Shown: piece after piece, positions 12,709-23,073 of the stretch
How the letters are laid out: every line of letters begins with the position of its first letter
Numbering within the stretch: position 1 is the stretch's first letter
Program-made: the position numbers and the translations under genes
The notes under the pieces: model-generated
Database searches by the model: none
Told to the model about the DNA's origin: nothing
Seen by the model: the letters and a program-made list of their open reading frames with translations, nothing else
Assembly: GCA_963969345.1 (NCBI GenBank)
Contig: OZ017770.1
Span: 4,659,246 to 4,723,245, forward strand
Source of the DNA: Turbatrix aceti
Taxonomy: Eukaryota > Nematoda > Chromadorea > Rhabditida > Panagrolaimidae
Length of the DNA stretch: 64,000 nucleotides
Direction of reading: 5' to 3'

Positions 12709-14040
12709 ATGGTTATTTCGCCGCTGTTCTATGTCACATTGTTTGTGTTGTTTCTTCAAAGCAGTTGTCATCAGTGCTATTCATGCACGACTGATTGTAA
12801 AACACTTCCGGACGGAAAACTTGACCCAGTGGCCTGTGATTGCTTAAGCAGTGAATTCTGCACCGCTGACCGTTGTTTCGCAAAAATTGATATTTTTGCA
12901 GACGAAGGCATTGCCATTGTGCAAGTAAGTCATTATCACAGGTTTTATTATCAATTTAATGTTTTATTTTAATTATAGAAAGGTTGTGTCAACGGTTTGC
13001 CGTCTGGGCAAGATGGCTGTCACTATTCCGGCCAGGCGGAATCAATTCAATGCTACTGCTCGGATGATAAATGCAACAATAAATCAGGCCTATTGAACTA
13101 CGTTCCAAAAACCGTTCCAGAGATTGAGTGCTGTGAGTGCAACGACATCCACAGCGATGACTGTTCGCAGCAAAAGTGTTCCAGAAGTTGCAAGGGAAAC
13201 TACTGTTTGATAGATTTTGATGGAATCCAGCAAGTGAGTTGCAAAAAGTGGACTTGGGGCAGCGTCTTATCTCACACACTGTTTTTAGGGATGCGGATTG
13301 GGAATCCCTCGTCTCCAGTCCTTTCTCCGCACCAACGATTATTTCAGCCATCAGCAAGAGATTACTTGCGCTCGCTATGAAGCGACAATGTCTTCCGTTG
13401 TACATGGATGCATCTGTGCCACAGGGAAGTGCAATGGGTTTGAGGACACCCGTGAATACCAGACCAAGAATGTCATGGAACGCAGATCTAACGACCTGAA
13501 CTATTGCTATAGCCTGCAAGAAAGATCTAAAAAACCGTTCACAAAAGATGTCTTCCGAAAGTCAAACACATGCGAAGGCCAGTATTGCTTTATCAGCTTG
13601 ACTACATCTGAGCTTATTGTCGAAAGTTCAGAATTCGAACAAAATCAAGATAACAACAAAAATTTTGTTGGCAAGCTGCTGCCTAAATTTGAAATAATGG
13701 CCGGTTGCTTGAAAGTGGACAACGACGAGGTATTGATCTGCAAATAAACTTGACTTTTTTCAAGGAGGTAGTTCTATTTCAGAAAGTGACCGTTGGCTGC
13801 ACTACCGAGTTTTCTTCCAACCAGAGCAATCCTATTAGCAAACACTGCATCTGCGACTCGCACCTTTGCAATTTCTACAACCTGCTTACAAACAATAAAG
13901 ATCCTCTAATACGGCACATCACGCGAACAACTGAGAGTCCCCTGCTCAGCCAGGATTCAGTTAACCTATCAGTAACTTCAGGTCTCTCCATCATTGTTTT
14001 TGTTGTATCACTGTTTCAGTTATGGCTTAACGTGCAATAA
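12709..14040 (+). CDS. Secreted/GPI-type protein with three Ly6-like modules
   Basis: Four exons (12709-12924, 12979-13233, 13289-13729, 13783-14040), all introns phase 0, give 389 residues. A signal peptide (MVISPLFYVTLFVLFLQSSC) is followed by three cysteine-rich modules, each ending in the Ly6/uPAR signature CxCxxxxCN: CYCSDDKCNN, CICATGKCNG and CICDSHLCNF. The C-terminus is a hydrophobic stretch (GLSIIVFVVSLFQLWL) with almost no tail, as in GPI-anchored Ly6 proteins. Such proteins sit on the cell surface as ligands or receptor modulators; the specific partner is unknown. Each module is interrupted once, before its last disulphide segment, which suggests growth by duplicating a two-exon unit. 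The poly(A) signal AATAAA overlaps the stop codon (14036-14041). It is tail to tail with the apyrase gene. Confidence 0.85.
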
Positions 14041-14124
14041 ATCAAACGATTGAGTAAAACAATTTATTGAAAATGCAATTTTAAAATCGGCAACAATATA
14101 AGACTCGTTAAAGGATTTTTTCAG

Positions 14125-15553
14125 CTAATTAGACCAATTGACAAACGCTAGGCCTTCAAATTTGTGTTCACCGGGAATCAGCGTCTCTTGCATAAGCACT
14201 CTTCCGTCAATTTGAAATATCATGACGTAAGAAGCCAACGGACGGTTTTCAATTTCTTCCGTTTTGATTGCGATAATCATAGTGTCATTTGTGTCTGATG
14301 AAACATTTCTTCTTATTTTTTAAGTAAAAGGTTATAAAAAAACTTACAGGGCAGAAATTGAAATGCAGAAAAACCCCTTGTTGGTTCAGCTACTCCAACA
14401 GTATACGACTCAAAACTGGTAAAGTTTTCGTTTGCAATGATAAGGTAATTTGATCCTGTAAATAAGAAAAGTTTTAAAATCCTCAAATTCTGTCATCCCT
14501 AAATTCTATACACACCTTTAGTTTGATCTTTAATATCGTCGTAAGCTTCGGTGGATACTTTTCGGGGAAGGAAAAACCATTTATGATGAATATCAGACCA
14601 CTGGCAGCTTTCGTGAGACAAGTAGGATGGGTACTCCAGACCCAGGAATGATCGCATACGTTGGTACCTCTCAACCCAGTTCTCGGTTCTGACTTCACCA
14701 AAACGATTTATAATCTTGACGTACATGAAGTGATAATTCAAGTCCGAAGTGTTTGTTGCAACTTCCGTCCCCAGGCTCCCTACGTACAATTCATCGTTTT
14801 TAACAGTCATCCATTCTGCTTTAAATGCTAAAAACATAATACAGTTAAAAAAAAATACAAAATACAAAACATACGCAAATGTGAGCTGTCTGTGTCGGAA
14901 ATAATTGCAAACGGATTTAACGAGTTGCCAATAATTCTAAAAAACAGCTGTTATTGTAAGATGAGAGCATAGACTAGACTTACTGATATACGACGCCGGT
15001 TTTGTCGTCAGCAGTAAAAATATGGCCGTCAAAGAAACATAAATCTGATAACTCCATTCCTCTTCCGCCGTAGTTCAATTTTCCGGTAAACGCATTCTCT
15101 GATACCCAAGTTACCTCATATTTACGATTAGTCTGAAACACTTGGCTTAATAAAACAAAATAAAACGCGCATAAAAACGGAAATTTAAATTCATACGGGG
15201 CTGTAAAACACAAATCCGTGCTTAGATACACTTGTCCATGTGGAGCCATCTGGAGACCTCGCGTCAATGTCATCGTCTGCTATAGTGGCGAAAGGAACAA
15301 TAATGGAGCCGTTATCATATCGGTACGGGGAATACCCCTGCGTTGTGTTATACGCCCGCACCGATCTGATTTCGACCTTTGTTCTTGAATTTGGCTCAAG
15401 CGGACGCGATAAAACAACGTGGAAATTACCCGTCGGTGAATATGATCGCAGTACTTAAATAAAACGAATTAAAAAGTATCATGAAAAGATTATAACATTA
15501 CCTGCGGTATTTACATAACCAAAAAACAACCAAATCAGATAATATCGAGGCAT
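14125..15553 (-). CDS. CANT1: Apyrase / calcium-activated nucleotidase
   Basis: Seven exons (15502-15553, 15197-15453, 14984-15132, 14875-14936, 14516-14827, 14348-14455, 14125-14294) join in phase to 369 residues, close to the family's usual ~330-400. The five-bladed-propeller apyrase family motifs are clear: GRGMELSDL, then FTADDKTGVVYQI, FKAEWMTVKNDELYVG, ENWVERY, SYLSHESCQWSDIHHKW and FFLPRK, and the terminal FEGLAF. The family hydrolyses UDP, GDP and other nucleoside di-/triphosphates with Ca2+, in the ER/Golgi lumen (supporting glycosylation and quality control) or secreted. The N-terminus starts with a hydrophobic leader (YYLIWLFFGYV), fitting entry into the secretory pathway. On the minus strand AATAAA at 14063-14068 lies only 57 nt past the stop, so its 3' end nearly touches that of the Ly6 gene. 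Confidence 0.92.
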
Positions 15554-16154
15554 TAGACTAACGCGAGGCCGCCTATGGCTAAAAAAATTGATTTCATGAG
15601 TCGAAAACCGTAAAACTAGTTGCAGGGAAATAGCCTCTTTCTCAGCTTCTTTTCCGGAATGATCATAGGTATGGGACACCCTTTAATAAGCTGACTGGAA
15701 TGATGAAAACATAAAAACAAAAAATTCTAAAGAGCCGCACTAAAGTCTAGTTAACCGGTTTCATCCACTACATATTGCACACTTCTGGCAATGTGTTTTG
15801 GATTAAGTAAGTCTATTTCCTCTTCAGTCCGTCTCGTAGCCGACAAAACTCGGAAAACAAAATTTAAAAATGCTTTTTAAAAGCATACTACGTGATTCAT
15901 TTGCCCTGAAACCGAGTATTTGAAGAAAACCGAATGTGATTCAATTTTTTATATTTGTTATTGCTGCAAGATTCAACGCTTACGCATTCGTCATTTTTTT
16001 ATTTTTTTTATTTATATCAGAAAAACAAAAAAGGCTACAACTAAAAAAGAAAACAAATTAAAAAAGCCGCACACGGTGAAAAATGTGCTAACAGAACATC
16101 ATTAACAAAGTTTTTGTTAAAGATCACCGCAATAAAATTGAGGTGCTTTCCAGG
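15554..16154. other. Intergenic, nothing recognised
   Basis: About 600 nt between the apyrase 5' end and the 3' end of the NOP16-like gene, both minus strand. It holds A/T runs and no supported exon. Confidence 0.5.
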
Positions 16155-18684
16155 TTAGAAAAGAGTGTCAAGAGAAAGGCCTTCTTCCTTGGCTTTCTTG
16201 TAGAGCTGGAATTGAGGACTTTCACGGAAAATTCGGATTTTGCGTCGGAGAGCAGCGGCGGAGTCTAGGTACACGTTGGTGGGATCCTTTGCCATCGCCT
16301 AAAACAATCGATTTAAAACAATAGTTCCCCTTCTCTGCGGGATAATCCCTGTACTCACATCGTAGTTATCACCATGTGTTTCCATCATGTGCGCGCAGTA
16401 CTCAACGTCACGACGGAGCAACTTGTAAACGCGTTCTCTCGGCTTTGGCTTGGACAGCGTGGGCAGAACAACGGGTACAATGGGTTCGATTTTGATTTCC
16501 TTTACGGGTTCGGACTTGATTGACTGTGACTGAAATGAACAAAACAATGATTGATTTTTTGATGGCTTTCAAAAACTCACCCAAACTGCGGGCTTCTGGC
16601 TAACGTGATTAACGAAATCCGCAACAGACTGAGCAAACTTGGACTGTTGTTCAGAAGAAGACGTCGGGGACTGCGAAGCCTCAGCCGGGGACTGGGGCGA
16701 CGGAACCGGCGACCGAGGGGATGCGGGAGACTGGTTGCTAACCGTAGTACTAACCGTGGCACGCTCTACCTGCTCTGTGGTTTCTTCTTCCGAACTTGCG
16801 AGGGATTGAGGTCCCTTGGTGCCGTTCAAGCTGTCATTCGATGCCTAAAAACAAAAAAATGATCAAACGCAGAAAGATCAGCGAGCTTACCGTTTGCTTT
16901 GCAGCCTTTCGCTGAGCTTCAAGATCATACACGTCAACACCGCTATCAATTGAGCATTTCTGAAAAAAAAATCGGTTATAAAAAATAATTTTTTTAAGTT
17001 TGTTTTCAACTTACAGTATGGGGACCGTTAGATTCATGACCATTCGCATTTTCGTTGATATCCAATTTCAGTTCCTGGTTAATGGAACCATCGTTTGAGG
17101 CTGGAGCCTGGTTTTGAACATTTTGCTGTTGCTGAGTTTGTTGGAGTTGTTGCTTATCCTGGTGTCCGTGGGTAACAGCATCATGCGGCTCATGAGCATG
17201 CTTGTGCTTGTTTTTCTTGTTCTTCTTGGATTTGTGGTGGTGTCCGTGAGCTTCAGGAACGTTCTCCGCCTGCACGGCATTCGCGTTCTTCAAGGCAACG
17301 GGTTCTTCGTTGACCGATCCATTAACTGCCTGATGGTGTCCATTTTGTTGGCCGTTGTTGAGCAATTGTTGAGCAGCTGCTTCTTCGACAGCAAGTTTGG
17401 CCTCACGTTCAATTTCGTGTTGAATTGCACGTTCGACTTCGTCAATAGCGGCGTTCTCATCATCGGCTTGGTGTTGAGCATCGGCGGCGGCAGCAGTGGT
17501 CTGAGGAACATTCTTGACCTGCTCCTTTTGTGCAGCTTCAGCAGCCTTACGCTCGGCTTCGGCCTGAGCTTCGGCTTGAGCTTCAGCTTGACGCTTCTCT
17601 TCTTCAGCCTTAAGCTGAGCTTCGCGTTCCTTGGCGGCCTTCTTGTTCGCAGCTTTTTGGGCTTTCTGTTCCGCCTTTTCCTGAGCTGCGCGTTCTGCTT
17701 CAAGTCGCTTTTTTTCGGCTTCCTGGGCCTTGCGTTCAGCCTTTTCCTTGGCCACCCGCTCCGCTTCAAGTTTCTTCTGCTCGGCTTCTTGAGCCTTGCG
17801 CTCAGCTTCAACTCGCTTCTGCTCAGCTTCTTGAGCCTTGCGTTCAGCTTCTTCCTTGGCAGCTTGCTCTGCTTCGAGTCGCTTCTGTTCAGCTTCTTGG
17901 GCTTTGCGTTCAGCCTTTTCCTTGGCTACTCGTTCTGCTTCGAGCCGCTTTTGCTCGGCTTCTTTGGCTTTGTTATCAGCCTGTTCCTTCTTCTTTGCGT
18001 CACGTTGTGCTTTGGCTTCCGCTTCTTTAGCCTTGCGATCAGCTTCTTTCTGGGCATTCTGCGCGGCTTGTTGTTGCTGTTGTTGTTGCTGGAGAACACG
18101 TTTTTCCTCTGCGGCGGCCTCGGCCTGCTTTTTCTGAGCAGCTCGACGAGCTTCCGCCTCTGACTGCTTTTGTTTCTCAGCTTCCTTGCGTTTCGCCTTT
18201 TCTAATCGCTTCTGTGCTTCGGCTGCCTTTCTGCGTTGCTCTTCTTCCTAAAACAAATGGATTATGATAAGAAATTGCCCCCATCAAAAAATTCGTGATA
18301 TCGCCAATATTTACCTTGCGTTTCTCTGCAAGTTCCTGCTGTCGCTGGATCTTCTGTTCCCTCTTTTTCTGTTTGACGGCATGATCAACATCCTTGGGCT
18401 GCTGCTGAAAAAAAGAAGTTGTTTACGCCATAAAACAACATAAATTTTACATTTTGTGTGTATGGCGCGGCAAGAGACGGAATGACATCGCCAAATGTTT
18501 TGAACGACACCGTAGACTGTATCCTGCAAGTAAGAGAGGGAAAAAAATCAAAGGAGGCAAATAACGAATCATACCACAGAGTCAGCGCCCGGCGAAGTGC
18601 AGCATTTTTTTGACCACGACTGGCAATCCAGTTGCGCCTCGCGTTTGTTGTACGCGATCGTTTGGCAACTTTTGGTCCTCGCAT
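16155..18684 (-). CDS. NOP16: NOP16-like protein with very large repeat insert
   Basis: Eight exons (18575-18684, 18451-18523, 18315-18404, 17015-18247, 16891-16959, 16581-16844, 16359-16529, 16155-16298) splice in phase to 717 residues. The last ~75 residues match NOP16, a nucleolar 60S ribosome-biogenesis factor: RRDVEYCAHMMETHGDNYD then AMAKDPTNVYLDSAAALRRK. The first ~60 residues are very basic with a Trp at the equivalent place, as at the NOP16 N-terminus, though this part is weaker. Between them lie a Lys/Glu/Ala/Gln helix-forming region with ~22-residue repeats (type AEQKRLEAERVAKEKAERK), His/Lys-rich and poly-Gln stretches, and a Ser-Pro cluster (SPASPRSPVPSPQSP). Normal NOP16 is about 180-200 residues. 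The start at 18684 is the first ATG; the frame is open a little further up. A fusion or a distinct protein with a NOP16-type tail remains possible. Confidence 0.75.
17640..18000 (-). repeat. 66-bp coding tandem repeats (22-residue units)
   Basis: Within the large exon of the NOP16-like gene the DNA repeats with a 66-bp period, encoding units such as AQEAEQKRLEAEQAAKEEAERK varied at a few positions; a half-length unit occurs in one place. The 11/22-residue period of charged and Ala residues favours a long single helix or coiled coil (inference). Confidence 0.7.
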
Positions 18685-18976
18685 TTTGCCTTTCTTGCGT
18701 AGTTCGAAGTTAAAATCGGCAACGTTGGTAAGTACACGTCAAATTGGTTGCTTAAGGCACTAGGCACGTACCTGCAAATTGTTGGGAAATTTAATAAAAG
18801 CAAAAGTATGAAACACGATACACGTCACACAAAACAATTTTGCAGGAATGGCTAGAACGACTTCAAAATGAATAAACACGTAAGCATGCATGCTGGTTTG
18901 TGGTGTAAGAGTCAAATCTAAAAGGACTGCGTCAAAAAGAACAAACAGTTAGTTTCCCTCCAAATTTTAAAGGAAA

Positions 18977-19270
18977 ATGGAATGTGGCTCCTCCCTCTGT
19001 CTTTTAGCAATGGAACCCTCAGGAATCCTCAGGAACGTTGGGAATAATGAAATATTTTGTGTGAACGGAATTCCTATACCGGATGATACAGAGGTGATAA
19101 ACCGCCGGCAATACACCCTAAAAAACACTCTAGGAATGGGCAACCGCGTGTTTTACGTCAAGGGTGTGCGTAGCAAATACTCAATGACCCTACCCAGCCC
19201 GCGTGGTGGCTCATGTCAATACAACAAAGTCTTCCATTCGCCGGATGCTCCAAAACCACGCGTGTATTGA
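18977..19270 (+). CDS. Small orphan protein, single exon
   Basis: A 97-codon frame opens at the ATG at 18977 (context GGAAAATGG); a second in-frame ATG 11 codons later follows an acceptor-like CTTTTAG. The protein is soluble and of normal composition (GNNEIFCVNGIPIPDD, KNTLGMGNRVFYVKG) with no signal peptide, helix repeat or motif I recognise. It is divergent from the NOP16-like gene across about 290 nt, which could be a shared promoter. Its ordinary composition and length make it more gene-like than other small frames nearby, but it has no family to confirm it. Confidence 0.45.
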   Translation: MECGSSLCLLAMEPSGILRNVGNNEIFCVNGIPIPDDTEVINRRQYTLKNTLGMGNRVFYVKGVRSKYSMTLPSPRGGSCQYNKVFHSPDAPKPRVY

Positions 19271-20699
19271 CCTTGGCAGTAAAAAACTGAAGAAAAAACT
19301 TTTTACTTCCAATCAAGCCCAGCGTGATGAATATAAAAAGTAAAATAGTGACAAAACTTGCGTTCGAAGTGAACACAATCGCTTACGAAACGCGAAATAT
19401 TATCTGATAGAGTGCAGCGTGTCGCTCGCTTGAAAAAAGGGTAGTAACAGATAACTGAAGAACAGACGACTTTTTCTGTTACATTGAAATTGAAAAAAAA
19501 CTCGTGCATTTGCGGGTTTTGTCGTTGTTTCAAGAACTGATTAAACAAGTGTTTTTGTATCCGCAATGTCAAAGGATGAGTGGGGAGGGAATGAATCAAA
19601 TCGACAGGGTAAACAATAAATCAGACATTTTGCAAGAACACCGAACAACGAGAGTTTACACGCGGGCCCATGATCGCCAAACTAACGTGCAGTAAGCTAA
19701 CAAATCCTAAGAGAACTGCTAATATACACTCAGACAAAAAACGATGTTGCTCTTAAGCTTTGCAGCAGAATCAAGGATGATGGGACTCTAAAATGCCATG
19801 AATAAGAGATACCTAGCGACAAACAGAAAAAATAAGAAGTTATATATTAGCTCGCACATGCTATCACCACTTCAGCACCAACGTGAGCATTGCCGAATGA
19901 AACAGTGATGTGCTCTATGACATAAATCGCCCGTCGCTATGTGTTGTTATTCTCTGAGAGCCGCTGCAGAGAAGAAAGACAGCGGCAGGCCGGACAGGAT
20001 TTAGTCAATACTTAAAAAAAATATATGAAAAACACAGCAAAAGTTAGTCAAGTTTTCTTCTTTTTTTTGCGTCAGATAGATCTTACTTGTTTGTTGCAGT
20101 TGTACACAAACAAGGTATGCATGCAGGCATGCAGGTGTGGGGACTTCTACAAGAAAATTCAACTATGCGTTGTCACGCAGGCCAGACAAAAAACCTGCCC
20201 GGTCGTATTTGGAGAGGGTGCAAGGTTTTTTAACGTGTGATGAAAAAAAATGTTCTGTCACGAAAAACTGTCAATTGGGAAAAAAATTGTCCGTTCGGAT
20301 TCTTTTTGTTGAAGACAGAGAGCACCACCGAGCAGTAAAGAAAACCCTCCTCTAATGCCCTGTTTTATGTGTTGCTGTTTTTTTGCGAGGCAGACAACCA
20401 ACCAAACTCCCATATGCTACAGAGAAGGCGGTCCATGTATCTTCGTCAATATTGGACAAATTTAGAAAAAAGACAATTTTATTATTAATATTATTAAAAA
20501 AAAGCTGTAACATGAGATTCGGACAATGAGTCAGGGAAATGCAAACGTTGTAGGCAGTATGGTGGCTGGATAGATACAGGCAATTACATTTGAGAAAAAG
20601 CCACCGCTGCGTTGAAACGCGTGAGAGTTGTCAGTGCACAATGTGCTTTTCGGCTAGTGAATGAATAATATTTCTCGGACGGAACTGTAGTTTCCGTCA
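19271..20699. other. Intergenic, nothing recognised
   Basis: AT-rich DNA with short frames in several phases but no matching splice sites or homology. It contains the 3' flanks of the orphan ORF (plus) and of the lipocalin-like gene (minus). Confidence 0.45.
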
Positions 20700-23073
20700 T
20701 TATGATAAACAAGCGTCCGCGTGTTCGACAAGTTCCATCCGATCCATTTCAGCGGCGGCTATGCTCTGTAAAATACACACATTAATCAACGACATTTTCT
20801 TGAAATAATTAGAGCACATCAAATGTTCTTCTCTATGTCAGTCATAAATTGTTCATATTTCCAAATGTTTAGTAGACTTTTATTCGATTGTCTTGTCTTT
20901 TGAAAAGTAATTAAAGTGTTATTTTTACACTTTTTGCGTCTCCTTTCTACCCAAAAAAACGTGAGTCAGGGAAGCAGTAAAAAGAGGAGAGATTGTGTTT
21001 TTCGTCACCGTGGTTTACACTTTTTCTCTCGATGAAAAAAAAACATGGCTAAACGACACCGACCTTTCTCAAAAACTTTGTCAGTTCAACGTTGGTGTTG
21101 CGGAACAATTCTTCAGGGTTTTTTACGAGCAATGTAGCGGCCTGACAGTCTGAAGCAACAGAATGATGCATCAATTAAAAAATAGTGAGGAAGACTTACT
21201 GGCTGCTTCGGAAATAACTATATATTGGCTGTTTTTGTCGACCTTGTGGACGCATACTAAAAAAAACAGAAGAATAACAAAAAATGCAAATTGTTATGAT
21301 ACGATAAACAAGGATTATGCACTGAAAATGTCCGTACACCGGTCTCCAAGGGAGCAAAAAAACAGTGTTCCCCTATCGCTGCATGAGGAATCATAGCTAA
21401 AAATGGTAAACAAACACAAAACGTACGTGGTATGTCGAATAAGTCGTCGTTAAAGCCTTCTAATCGTAAGATTAATTGGTTGTGTTGCGCCGAAAAAACA
21501 TTTCCCGAAACCTGGAAAAAAAAGAAACCGTGGTACGTGAGTAATGTTAGATCAATGCATCATACCCGTACAACATTTGATGAATTAGTCAGCTTCATCG
21601 TCCATACAACGTGGGAATACAAAGGATCCATTTCTCTCGGTGGCGTGACGTGTAACTGTGAGCAATTCAAGCGAGCATTCTCTGAGTCAAACAGTATCGA
21701 AACACCCTGGTTGATTTTTTCCGTTATGGAAGGAGAAGCCAATGCCTGTACCCATTTTCCTTTGAGCGCGGTGAGGGGCACATTTTCACACTTACAATCG
21801 GTGGGGACGGTATCAGGCAGGGGGACGTCTAGCCTAAATTACAATACAAATTAGTGAAAAAACTTTACGTTTTGCAACAACCTAAGGTTGTCAGCGGAAA
21901 TGTCAGGAGCGTAACGCAGGTGATTGCCGAGGGCACTAAGTCCCCGGGTTCGGTGAATGCGCTCAAGCATTTTCTAAAATTTTGTAATCAATTAACTGAC
22001 ATAAGAATAAAATAATGCACAGACATGAATGTCAGGAATTTCTTTTTCTTGTGCTTGCTTTTTTTCCAACTCTTCATGCTGCTGCTGAAGAATCTGTTCA
22101 ATGTTATGAATTTTTTGCTGCAATTTGTTGATCTCGGGGAATCTCTGAGGAGACCGTCGAATTTCTTTTTCCTCTCTGAATTCAGGCACAGGTGTTGTTG
22201 GTGCGGTAACGTCATCAGATATATCATTAGATGGTAATCGAGGAGTAATCATCATATTGACAAGAGGACGCAAAAAGGGATCTGCTTCTCCGTTTTTGAA
22301 AATCGAAAAATCGATACCCGGAGTAGTCGGTGGCGATTCAGGAACAGGTGTAGTGGTCATAATTTGCTCAACATATTCTCTTTGTATCATTTGAGGTCGT
22401 TTTGCTGTTCGTCTGAAATGGCCGTTTGCTCCATTCATTTGTTGATTGAAGTCGAGTCTCCGCGGCTGCATTCGCGGAGACGGTTGTTGTCTGTTGTCCC
22501 TTACGGTTCCGGGGGGTCGTCGTGCACTTCCCTCCGGACCCAAGATAGCATGAAGAACTGCATGCTCATTTTTAGGATCAATTCTTCTGCCATCAATAAA
22601 AAGAGGACCAGATGTGGTTGATTGCGGAACAGAGGTTGTCTGCGCGACGGCATTCGAAAAAAGCAAATCACCGTATCCACCAGGCGTATGATTAATTTTT
22701 CCCATCGTATTTGCGATTTGAGTTTTATTCAGGCCAAATTGATTCAAGTCAATACCAAAGTTTCCGGCCGCTGCCAGGGGGTTTTCCACTATCTGGCTTA
22801 TAATACCGCCGCCCAGAGCAGACGACACAATTTTTCTAAAAACATGCAGACATAATTTATAGTTATACAACTTGGAGTAAAAAACCTGATTTCGTCGGTG
22901 TTGCCTGACATGCCCTGGTGTATCGCCGACGGAAAACGGCCGATGTTGGACAACAGCTTTTGTGCTATTTGAATCACGGGCTGACTCGAGTTTGGTTGAA
23001 GTCCATCTGGCCAGGCTTTAACGGTAGACGCACAAAGAAAAAGCAACAAAAGTTTACAAGTAGAACGATTCAT
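20700..23073 (-). CDS. Secreted protein with lipocalin-like C-terminal domain
   Basis: Eight exons (22886-23073, 22025-22835, 21882-21973, 21566-21833, 21427-21511, 21200-21256, 21064-21149, 20700-20765) close in phase to 550 residues. A signal peptide (CKLLLLFLCASTVKA) starts the protein. Residues ~60-290 are a Pro/Thr/Arg-rich low-complexity linker (TTTPVPESPPTTPG). A Gln/Glu coiled coil (NKLQQKIHNIEQILQQQHEE) follows at ~295-330. The last ~180 residues read like the lipocalin-like domain of nematode secreted proteins: LTALKGKWVQALASP (the G-x-W opening strand), VVWTMKLTNSSNV, QLILRLEGF, then DKNSQYIVISEAANC and NPEELFRNTNVELTKFLRK. That domain family binds small hydrophobic ligands or has unknown roles. 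The 21882|21833 intron uses a weak GTTGTT donor, and 22025 a weak GTCTGT donor. Function is not known. Confidence 0.75.

Noticed and set aside
17114..18163. Long plus-strand open frame (349 codons), Leu/Phe/Ser-rich, opposite the NOP16-like repeat exon
   Set aside because: It is the antisense of a Lys/Glu/Ala/Gln repeat: codons for those residues read as Leu, Phe, Ser and Cys on the other strand, and the repeat lacks stops in any frame. It has no splice sites or motif of its own.
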